Assembly: GCA_965262565.1 (NCBI GenBank)
Contig: CBDHFQ010000005.1
Coordinates: 62,001-126,000, forward strand
Length of the DNA: 64,000 nucleotides
Direction: 5' to 3'
DNA from: CBDHFQ01 sp965262565
GTDB taxonomy: Bacteria > Bacteroidota > Bacteroidia > J057
A program made the position numbers and the translations under genes. This document shows, piece by piece, positions 45,932 to 53,449 of this stretch; the first letter of the stretch is position 1; every line of letters begins with the position of its first letter. The notes below the pieces were generated by a model, which ran no database searches, was not told the DNA's origin, and saw nothing but the letters and a program-made list of their open reading frames with translations.

Positions 45932-46837
45932 ATGTCTAGGTGTAAATCAATATTACTCCTTGCACTGTGCTGGTTATTATCTCTATCATCAGCAACTGCA
46001 TGTGATGTTTGTGGAGGAGTTGCCTCTGGAGGACTCTTTTCTATTTTCCCCCAATATCGCCAACCTTTTATAGCTGTAAGATGGCATTATTTAAGGTTTC
46101 AGGGACAAGGATCCTTTGTTGATCGGCAAAGCTCTTTGGCACAATGGGAAATCCAATCTGGCATATTCGTTTGGAAACGCTTTCAAATACTCGCCAGCAT
46201 ACCCATCAATATCGCCTCTTACACTACCACTGAAGAAAAATACCAGTTAACAGGAATTGGAGACATGTTATTATCAGCCAATTACATGATCTTTCAAACG
46301 CCAGATTCCTCTTTAAGGTCTTTTTCTCATTTTTTAACTGTAGGAGGGGGGCTAAAAATTCCTACTGGTGCCAATGAGTCTGCGCCTGTTTCTTCTGAGC
46401 AAGTCATGCCAGCAAATTTTCAGTTGGGAACTGGGAGCTGGGATTATTTACTAACAATGGTTTATGGGCTTCGTTCAGGAAATTGGGCCATGCAATTGGA
46501 CATCACTTCCAGAATTAATACGATAAATAAAAGCGAATATCTCTTCGGCGATCAGGTAGGGTCTGTTTTACATGGAATGTATTCATGGAAATTGGAAAGG
46601 ACAACAGTTGTTCCATATGGTGGACTTTACCTGGAGTATTTAGGCAAGGATGTAGATAATCAAATCATTCAATCTGATACGGGTGGAAAAGGTGCCTTTG
46701 CCTCTTTTGGGCTTGAAACGAATATGGGAAAGTATTCTTTGGGAGTTAATACCTTGACTCCAATAGCTCAAACATATGCGGATGAGACGACCAGATCCCA
46801 ATGCCGAATAAATGCTCAATTAACCTTTCTTTTTTGA
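45932..46837 (+). CDS. Outer-membrane beta-barrel-like protein of the metal-linked cluster
   Basis: 301 residues with a signal peptide (LLALCWLLSLSSATA) and a mature N-terminus that carries CDVCGG. Alternating amphipathic strands with aromatic residues and a terminal strand ending in Phe (RINAQLTFLF) indicate an outer-membrane barrel, similar to proteins annotated only as 'transporter' in Bacteroidota copper/iron clusters. The CxxC next to the cleavage site is a possible metal site. It precedes the first MbnP gene by about 110 bp. Confidence 0.7.
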   Translation: MSRCKSILLLALCWLLSLSSATACDVCGGVASGGLFSIFPQYRQPFIAVRWHYLRFQGQGSFVDRQSSLAQWEIQSGIFVWKRFQILASIPINIASYTTTEEKYQLTGIGDMLLSANYMIFQTPDSSLRSFSHFLTVGGGLKIPTGANESAPVSSEQVMPANFQLGTGSWDYLLTMVYGLRSGNWAMQLDITSRINTINKSEYLFGDQVGSVLHGMYSWKLERTTVVPYGGLYLEYLGKDVDNQIIQSDTGGKGAFASFGLETNMGKYSLGVNTLTPIAQTYADETTRSQCRINAQLTFLF

Positions 46838-46946
46838 GTAGTACGGAAGGTACTTATTGATAATATTGATTCTTATTCAAAGCTAAAAAGTTAACACAGA
46901 AATTTTAGAAAAACATATCACTTATCACCTTAACATTTGATTCGTT

Positions 46947-47693
46947 ATGCGACTTAATCAATTTTTTTTAACAACAATCGTTTCCCTTGCTATTATACCG
47001 TTTCTTTTTATTGGATGCGATGATGACGATAATGTAACAACTACCAACATTAGTATACAATTCGACCAAACGATTGACGGCCAAACTGTACAGTTGAACC
47101 AGAATTACGATATCAACGGTACAACTGTAGCTTTCAACAGAATTCAATTCTATGTTTCACAACTTGAACTCATTAGATCGGATTCAACAGGAGTGTTAAT
47201 TGAAGACCAATACTTTTTATATGGTCCTGATGCCAATACCTTCAATGTGGGAGAAGTATCCACAGATGAAATTTCCTTGGTTCGCTTTAATGTGGGCATA
47301 GATCCTGCGGCAAATAATATTTCTGAAACGGATTTCGCCTCCTATCCTTCCGATTCTCCACTGGCAGCTAAGAATCCATCCATGCATTGGAATTGGAACT
47401 CAGGTTATAAATTCTTTGTGTTGGAAGGCTTAACAGATTCGGACGGAGATGGTACTCCTGAAACAGATTTCGTATTTCATATAGGTTCCGATCCCTTCCT
47501 GCGTCAGGTAATATTGAATGCTCCTTCTATTGCATCAAATACTCAGGCAGTGATTTCTGTATCTCTACAGTTAGACGAAGTACTGTCCAATGTAGATATG
47601 GCGACGGAGTTTGATACTCATACAGCCAACAATATAGATCTTGCAACCAGAATTGCTAATAATTTCCAGAATGCGTTCCAAGCAATTCCATAA
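46947..47693 (+). CDS. MbnP-family copper-binding lipoprotein (first copy)
   Basis: 248 residues, lipobox Cys24 (FIGC). The family pattern is clear: VAFNRIQFYVSQLELI, SLVRFNVGIDP, and the hallmark HWNWNSGYKFFVLEG with Trp148 and Trp150, followed by FVFHIG (His178). In methanotrophs, MbnP is a periplasmic copper-binding protein in which one tryptophan is converted to kynurenine by the diheme enzyme MbnH, and copper binding depends on it. The mbnH-like gene begins 21 bp downstream, which supports the assignment. Which Trp would be modified here cannot be read from sequence alone. Confidence 0.85.
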   Translation: MRLNQFFLTTIVSLAIIPFLFIGCDDDDNVTTTNISIQFDQTIDGQTVQLNQNYDINGTTVAFNRIQFYVSQLELIRSDSTGVLIEDQYFLYGPDANTFNVGEVSTDEISLVRFNVGIDPAANNISETDFASYPSDSPLAAKNPSMHWNWNSGYKFFVLEGLTDSDGDGTPETDFVFHIGSDPFLRQVILNAPSIASNTQAVISVSLQLDEVLSNVDMATEFDTHTANNIDLATRIANNFQNAFQAIP

Positions 47694-47714
47694 TACCTCC
47701 GGGACAATTCATAT

Positions 47715-48755
47715 ATGAAGACAAACATCTCATATATCATTATCATAATACTCTTAGGAATAGCGTCATTACTATTGTGGCGCATTCCTAAGTCTATCAA
47801 TGTTGTTTCATCTTTTGAAGTAGATATTCCTCAAGGTTTCCCTAAGATTCCAGTACCTGACAATAATAAACTCTCTGCTGAACGAATCGAACTCGGCCGG
47901 CAACTCTTCTACGATGTAAGGCTCTCTAAAGACAGTAGCATATCATGTAGTAGTTGTCATTTGGCTTCTGCAGCTTTTTCGGATCATCAAACGCTTAGTG
48001 TAGGTATTAATCAGTTGGTGGGTCATCGAAATGTGCCAACCTTAACGAATGTAGCCTATCATCCATACTTTTTTAAAGAAGGAGGCAGTCCCACTCTGGA
48101 GGCTCAGGTGCTAGGTCCTATTTGTACAGAGGAGGAAATGGGATTTAATGCCGTAGATGTTGTTAGCAGATTAGCTCAAGATCCACACTATGTGAAGTTG
48201 GCTAAAGAGGCATACCAACGAGAGTTCGACTTGTTTGTTATCACTCGTGCTTTAGCATCTTTCGAAAGAACACTTCTTAGCGGAAATTCTCCTTTTGATC
48301 ATTACAGGAACAAAAGAGATTCTACTGCACTTACCTTATCTCAAGGTAGAGGGATGACCTTGTTTTTTAGTGATAGGTTAGCATGTGGAAATTGCCACGG
48401 AGGCTTCGATTTCACTAATTATCAATTTGAAAATATAGGTTTGTATGAGGAATATAAAGATCATGGCCGATTCCGTATTACTCAAGACTCAGCAGATATC
48501 GGGAAATTTAAAGTTCCTACATTGAGAAATATTGTTTTAACTGCACCATACATGCATGATGGAAGCATATCAACATTAGCAGAAGTCATCGATCATTATA
48601 ACAAGGGCGGAGCAGCACACCCCAATAGACATCAGGACATAAAACCATTATCATTGACCCAGGAAGAAAAAGACGACCTTATTCAATTTCTTTATTCTCT
48701 TACGGATAGCTCTTTTATTAATGACCAACGATTTCAACTAGCCTCCACATATTAA
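47715..48755 (+). CDS. MbnH-type diheme cytochrome c peroxidase/MauG-superfamily protein (first copy)
   Basis: 346 residues, N-terminal membrane anchor (YIIIIILLGIASLLLWRI). Two haem-c sites: CSSCH (78-82) and CGNCH (224-228). ELGRQLFYDVRLS, VPTLTNVAYHPYFFKEG and APYMHDGSISTLAEVIDHYNKGG are typical of the bacterial diheme peroxidase/MauG superfamily. Its position 21 bp after an MbnP gene identifies it as the likely partner that oxidises MbnP tryptophan. Cytochrome c maturation is required. A simple hydrogen peroxide-detoxifying peroxidase is the alternative. Confidence 0.88.
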   Translation: MKTNISYIIIIILLGIASLLLWRIPKSINVVSSFEVDIPQGFPKIPVPDNNKLSAERIELGRQLFYDVRLSKDSSISCSSCHLASAAFSDHQTLSVGINQLVGHRNVPTLTNVAYHPYFFKEGGSPTLEAQVLGPICTEEEMGFNAVDVVSRLAQDPHYVKLAKEAYQREFDLFVITRALASFERTLLSGNSPFDHYRNKRDSTALTLSQGRGMTLFFSDRLACGNCHGGFDFTNYQFENIGLYEEYKDHGRFRITQDSADIGKFKVPTLRNIVLTAPYMHDGSISTLAEVIDHYNKGGAAHPNRHQDIKPLSLTQEEKDDLIQFLYSLTDSSFINDQRFQLASTY

Positions 48756-48802
48756 AGTAAATATTAGTCATAAACGATACATGCATTAATAACAAAAATT
48801 AT

Positions 48803-49612
48803 ATGTTCAGAATATTTTTCATCGTAATAGTTTCGTCTTCTCTTCTACTCCTATCATGTGATAGAGGAGATGACCCTTTAGAGGCAGGAACCTTTGAACT
48901 AAATATCAGGCCCTTTATTGGCGGGCAAGAATTAGTATTGGGAGAATTATATCCCAACATTCGAGGTCGATCATTCCATATCGATCTGTTCCAAATGTAT
49001 ATTGCAGAAATAACGCTGATTAAGGAAAATGGAGATGAGGTGTTGCTTTCAGACATTGAATTTTATGACCTGGGAGAGGGAGGCGCAGTACGTCATGGAG
49101 GAGGGGCATTCGGGATATTTGACAATATTGAAGTGGGTAGATATAGAGGCGTCTCTTTTGGTGTAGGTGTACCGGACAGATTGAATACAGAACCTGCTGA
49201 TTATGCGGTAGATCATCCCTTAAATGTCGGGAATTCGATGTACTGGTCATGGAAAACCGGATATAAGTTCGTCCAGATGGAAGGAACTATCGATCAGAGC
49301 CGAGATAAGGATGGCAGCGAAATTAATCATCCGCTCGTTTATCACATTGGACAGGACTCTTTAGGTAGAGATCAAACATTGTATACAACCATTACATATA
49401 CAGAACCGAGACATAGCTTCGAGATTCAATCCGGTCAGGAGCTTCAATTCATTATTGAGCTGGATATCAATAGAATGTTTTACACTGAGAATGATACTAT
49501 AGATATGGTAGCGAGAAACACCACTCACAGCGCTCCCGGAAAAGAATTTGAACTATCCAGAAAAATTATTGATAATCTGGTGGAAGGAGCATTATTTAAG
49601 GTTCCATTTTAG
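48803..49612 (+). CDS. MbnP-family copper-binding lipoprotein (second copy)
   Basis: 269 residues, lipobox Cys19 (LLSC). It has FHIDLFQMYIAEITLI, YRGVSFGVGVP, the hallmark MYWSWKTGYKFVQMEG with Trp148 and Trp150 at the same positions as in the first copy, and VYHIG (His181). Overall identity to the first copy is low outside these motifs, so the duplication is old or the two were acquired separately. It lies 17 bp upstream of its own MbnH-type gene. Confidence 0.85.
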   Translation: MFRIFFIVIVSSSLLLLSCDRGDDPLEAGTFELNIRPFIGGQELVLGELYPNIRGRSFHIDLFQMYIAEITLIKENGDEVLLSDIEFYDLGEGGAVRHGGGAFGIFDNIEVGRYRGVSFGVGVPDRLNTEPADYAVDHPLNVGNSMYWSWKTGYKFVQMEGTIDQSRDKDGSEINHPLVYHIGQDSLGRDQTLYTTITYTEPRHSFEIQSGQELQFIIELDINRMFYTENDTIDMVARNTTHSAPGKEFELSRKIIDNLVEGALFKVPF

Positions 49613-49628
49613 CTCTTAACAACATTCT

Positions 49629-50693
49629 ATGTTCAATCTGATGAATAGATTTCTAGCTATATCAATTTACTTATCAATCCTTATTGTATCTGTGAATCTA
49701 GTAGGATGTGGAGACGATAATGATCCAGTCAATCAAGGACTAACCATCGTGGAATTAACAGTGCCGGATCATTTCCCCGAGCCTGCAATTCCGGCAGATA
49801 ATCCGCTTACGGAAGAAAAGATCGAACTGGGAAGAATGCTTTTTTTCGATCCTATATTATCAAGAGACAGTACCATCAGCTGTAGCTCATGCCATTTACC
49901 AGGTCACTCTTTTGCTGATCCCAGGAGGTTCAGTCGAGGAGTGGAAAACGCTGAAGGAAGCAGGAACGCTCCTGCATTAGTAAATTTAGTTTATGGAAGA
50001 AGTTTCTTTTGGGACGGGGCCAATCCTTCATTGGAAGAACAGGCGATTCATCCTATTGTTTCGGATATTGAAATGGATGGAGATCCTGCGACCATCATTA
50101 ACAGGTTGAAAAGCCATAGTGTATATCCTCAAAAATTTGAAGAAGTGTTTCAGGAAGAGCCGAGTACCAAAACGATTGTCAATGCGATTGCGTCTTTTGA
50201 AAGAATTCTATTAAGTACAGATTCTCCGTACGATCGGTATTTGCAAGGGGATTCTTCCGCATTATCTTCGGCTCAAAAAAGAGGGATGTCTTTATTCTTC
50301 AACCACCAACGAGGAGAGTGTTTTCATTGTCATACAGGACCTAATTTTACTGATGATAGCTTCCATAACAATGGGCTTTATGAAGAATATACTGATCCAG
50401 GCAGAATGGAAGTAACAGGCAGGGAGAATGATGAAGGGAAATTTAAAGTTCCCACCTTAAGAAATATCGAATATACTGCTCCTTATATGCACGATGGGAG
50501 TATGAATACCCTGAAAGAAGTGGTAGATCACTATGCTAGTGGAGGTAATGGGCATAGAAATCAAAGTGTTCTCTTAAGGAATATAGATTTTTCTGAAGAG
50601 GAAAAAGCAGATCTGATAGAATTCCTTAAAGCCTTGAGTGATGAAAACTTTATTCAAAATGAGGATTTTCACAGGCCCAAGGATATTCGATAA
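49629..50693 (+). CDS. MbnH-type diheme enzyme (second copy)
   Basis: 354 residues with a lipobox at Cys27 (LVGC), unlike the first copy, which has an uncleaved-looking anchor. Haem-c sites are CSSCH (85-89) and CFHCH (231-235). ELGRMLFFDPILSRD, RNAPALVNLVYGRSFFWDG and APYMHDGSMNTLKEVVDHYASGG follow. It forms a tight pair with the MbnP gene 17 bp upstream and ends the cluster; no terminator is obvious. Confidence 0.88.
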   Translation: MFNLMNRFLAISIYLSILIVSVNLVGCGDDNDPVNQGLTIVELTVPDHFPEPAIPADNPLTEEKIELGRMLFFDPILSRDSTISCSSCHLPGHSFADPRRFSRGVENAEGSRNAPALVNLVYGRSFFWDGANPSLEEQAIHPIVSDIEMDGDPATIINRLKSHSVYPQKFEEVFQEEPSTKTIVNAIASFERILLSTDSPYDRYLQGDSSALSSAQKRGMSLFFNHQRGECFHCHTGPNFTDDSFHNNGLYEEYTDPGRMEVTGRENDEGKFKVPTLRNIEYTAPYMHDGSMNTLKEVVDHYASGGNGHRNQSVLLRNIDFSEEEKADLIEFLKALSDENFIQNEDFHRPKDIR

Positions 50694-50851
50694 GGGGCAA
50701 ATTCTTTGAGGTAAAATTGTGGAAAAATTATTTGAATGTTAATTCATTAGGGATCAGGATAGTAATTTTTCAACATACTCATATGAATATTAGCTAATTG
50801 GAATTCAGAAGAACCTTATATAAATTTACCAACACACATTAAAATAAGCCT

Positions 50852-51238
50852 ATGATGAGAAAGTCTATACTCATTATTGATGAAGAAATAGACATTAGGG
50901 AACTACTAGAATACAATTTTACTCAAAGCGGGTATAAGGTTTATCAAGCAGATAGATCCTTAGAAGGTATTAAACTCGCCATTTCAAATCTTCCCGATGT
51001 TATTTTACTTGGCACTTTTTATTCTGAACAGGCAAGAGCAGATGCTTATTGTGAATTAAGAAAAATCCCTTCTTTAGTTAAAAGTAATATTATGTGCCTC
51101 ACCACTGATAGTGAGTTCCATTCTCGGTCATACAACAGTTTGATTCATCATAACGACTGTATCCAAGCTCCAATCACTCCACGCGAATTGTTAAATAGCA
51201 TAGAGAATAGATTTAAGCATCCATGGGTAGCTTGCTGA
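50852..51238 (+). CDS. Degenerate receiver-domain protein (pseudo-receiver)
   Basis: 128 residues with the overall CheY-like fold (SILIIDEEIDIRELLEYNFTQSGYKVYQA). The acidic pair Asp10-Glu11 and a Thr after strand 4 (CLTTD) are kept, but the phospho-acceptor Asp is Gly54 (PDVILLG) and the invariant Lys is Ala106 (DCIQAPITP). Phosphorylation in the normal way is therefore not expected. No output domain follows. It is a single gene between the copper cluster and the PhoX gene. A phosphorylation-independent binding role or decay are both possible. Confidence 0.8.
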   Translation: MMRKSILIIDEEIDIRELLEYNFTQSGYKVYQADRSLEGIKLAISNLPDVILLGTFYSEQARADAYCELRKIPSLVKSNIMCLTTDSEFHSRSYNSLIHHNDCIQAPITPRELLNSIENRFKHPWVAC

Positions 51239-51478
51239 TTCTTAACCTGTTATAATACCCCTACCATCTTTCTTAAAATTAAGCTAATGGAAAGTTTACA
51301 ATTTATTAATATACACTGTTCACTATGAATACAGTTTTTTGAATATTTTGTACACTTTGAAAGTAAATAAAAATCGTAATACCTTTTTTACATTTTTATA
51401 ATCTGCAGCATTTAACTTTAATGTTGTTTAGTATTGTCTTTTTAAACTCAATTTCATAAACCTTAAACGCATTTATTT

Positions 51479-53368
51479 ATGTCTTTCATGAGAAAGTTTT
51501 ATTTTTTCATTCTGGCACTAGGATTTGCGACTTCTGTACACGCTCAAGAAATTAGTGTATCTGAAGCAGCTTTCGGTGATAGTATCTCCGAATTTGTAGT
51601 GCCTGTATCAAAAGTATTTGTTCATTCTGCTGACCTAAGCAGTCAGGTTATCTTTGTAGGTGGTGTCGACACAGTTCAAACTACTGCTACTTATGGAAAT
51701 CCAGCAGGTCAGGCTATCGCTAAGCAATGGCATGACTTCATAGGATTTACTCCTGATACTGCATCTGACTCTGATGCTTTAGGTTGGGTTTCTGTTAACC
51801 ATGAGATGATTCTAAGAGACAGCCTTATCGGTGATGGTGGTGGTATGACCGTTTTCAAAGTAGCAAAAGAAGGAGACGGAAGCTTAACAGTATTAGACCA
51901 AACGCTATCTGATGGCCGTACTGGAAAATTCTTCAATGTAGATTTTGTTAACACTGTAGGTAGTACAGGTATGAACTGTGGTGGTATTAGCGCTGCAAAT
52001 GGACGTATCTGGACTGCTGAGGAGTGGTTCCGTGGCTCTAACTCTGATATTGATGATAGAGACACCTCTGATTTCATCATTGGTCAAGGGACAGTAAATG
52101 GACTTGCAGCTCCTAATGGATTCCCTGGATACAATGGTGCTCAGATTAAAAAGTTTGAGAACTACAACTACATGGTTGAGATTGATCCTAAAGAAGCTGT
52201 AGCTGTTCGTAAGCAGTACAACTGGGGACGTCAGCCTTTTGAAGGTGGTGTTGTATTAGAAGATTCTATCGCTTTCCTAGGAGGAGATGCTACTCCAGGA
52301 TTATTCACTCGTTTTCTTGCTGATACTGCAGGTAGCTTCTTAAACGGTAGAACATTCTTCTACAAGCATGATGCAGGTTCTGGCGCAGAAGGTGTTTGGG
52401 TAGAAGTAGATATGTCTTCAATCGATACAGTGTTAAATTTCCCATCTGTTGCTCTTTCTCAGGGAGCTACAATGTTCAACCGTATTGAATGGGTTGCTCA
52501 CAATCCTTTAAATGGAAATGTTTATTTCACTGAAACTGGTAGAGATAATCCAGGAAGCCGTTTCGTAGGTGGAAAAGAGGCTGGAGGTATTTTAGCTCCT
52601 CACCACATTACTCGCGCTACTGAGCAAGGTACTGTTCCTGATTCTGCTGATTACTGGGATTACTATGGACGTGTAATGGAATATAATCCATCTACTGGTG
52701 AGATGAATGTATACATTGAAGGAGGTCCATTGTATGATCAAGGAATTGGTATTCAGGAATTTGATACTAAGCGTAACTTATCTAATCCTGATGGATTAAA
52801 TTTCTTTGTTTCCGAAGATGGAACTAAGTCTTACATGATCATTAATGAAGATCTTAACGGAACTTCTTGGGGTCGTATGCCTTTAGGAGTTTCTAACAGA
52901 ACTTGTGAGCTATGGTTGTTAGATATGGATGTAGTAAATCCTACTGTTGATGATTTAACTCGTATCGGTGCTGTACCTATCGGAGCAGAAGTAACAGGTG
53001 CTATCCAGTTAGATGGAAATACTATCCTTGTTAACTCTCAGCACCCTGATGCTAACATCAACGAATTTCCATTCAACAATTCTTTAACCATCGCTTTATC
53101 TGGATTTGGAGAAGATATTTCTACAGATATTGTTGAGTTAATCGATGCTGAGTCTAACATTTCTGTTTATCCTAATCCAGTATCTCAGAACTTGTTCTTC
53201 AGCGAGACTATGAAGTCAGTTACTGTTTTCACTATCGATGGAAAGCAGATCTCTCACAAGGAGCGTGCTAACTCTGTAAACTTCCAGACTTGGACTCAAG
53301 GTGTTTATGTAGTTAGATTAGTAGATCAGGAAGGAAATGTATACTCTTCTAAAGTAATCAAAGAGTAA
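51479..53368 (+). CDS. PhoX-family alkaline phosphatase-like protein exported by T9SS
   Basis: 629 residues. Signal peptide MRKFYFFILALGFATSVHAQ (ATG at 51479 or 51488). The body resembles the PhoX/DUF839 family of calcium/iron-dependent phosphatases (LGWVSVNHEM, GGISAANGRIWTAEEWF, FEGGVVLEDSIAFLGGDATPG, FNRIEWVAHNPLNGNVYFTETGRDN, FFVSEDGTKSYMIINED). The last ~75 residues (NISVYPNPVSQNLFF ... TQGVYVVRLVDQEGNVYSSKVIKE) are a T9SS sorting domain, so it is secreted or surface-attached. Codon choice differs from its neighbours: Arg is mostly CGT and Gly and Ala favour GGT and GCT, which suggests very high expression. A strong terminator follows. Confidence 0.88.
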   Translation: MSFMRKFYFFILALGFATSVHAQEISVSEAAFGDSISEFVVPVSKVFVHSADLSSQVIFVGGVDTVQTTATYGNPAGQAIAKQWHDFIGFTPDTASDSDALGWVSVNHEMILRDSLIGDGGGMTVFKVAKEGDGSLTVLDQTLSDGRTGKFFNVDFVNTVGSTGMNCGGISAANGRIWTAEEWFRGSNSDIDDRDTSDFIIGQGTVNGLAAPNGFPGYNGAQIKKFENYNYMVEIDPKEAVAVRKQYNWGRQPFEGGVVLEDSIAFLGGDATPGLFTRFLADTAGSFLNGRTFFYKHDAGSGAEGVWVEVDMSSIDTVLNFPSVALSQGATMFNRIEWVAHNPLNGNVYFTETGRDNPGSRFVGGKEAGGILAPHHITRATEQGTVPDSADYWDYYGRVMEYNPSTGEMNVYIEGGPLYDQGIGIQEFDTKRNLSNPDGLNFFVSEDGTKSYMIINEDLNGTSWGRMPLGVSNRTCELWLLDMDVVNPTVDDLTRIGAVPIGAEVTGAIQLDGNTILVNSQHPDANINEFPFNNSLTIALSGFGEDISTDIVELIDAESNISVYPNPVSQNLFFSETMKSVTVFTIDGKQISHKERANSVNFQTWTQGVYVVRLVDQEGNVYSSKVIKE

Positions 53369-53390
53369 TCAATACTATAAATACTTTTAT

Positions 53391-53418
53391 GGAAAGCCCG
53401 GTATCGGGCTTTCCTTTT
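53391..53418 (+). terminator. Intrinsic terminator after the PhoX gene
   Basis: A perfect 10-bp stem GGAAAGCCCG / CGGGCTTTCC around a GTAT loop, followed by TTTT, 23 bp after the stop codon. Confidence 0.95.
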
Positions 53419-53449
53419 ATATCAACCTAACTTATATACTTTTTTTAAT

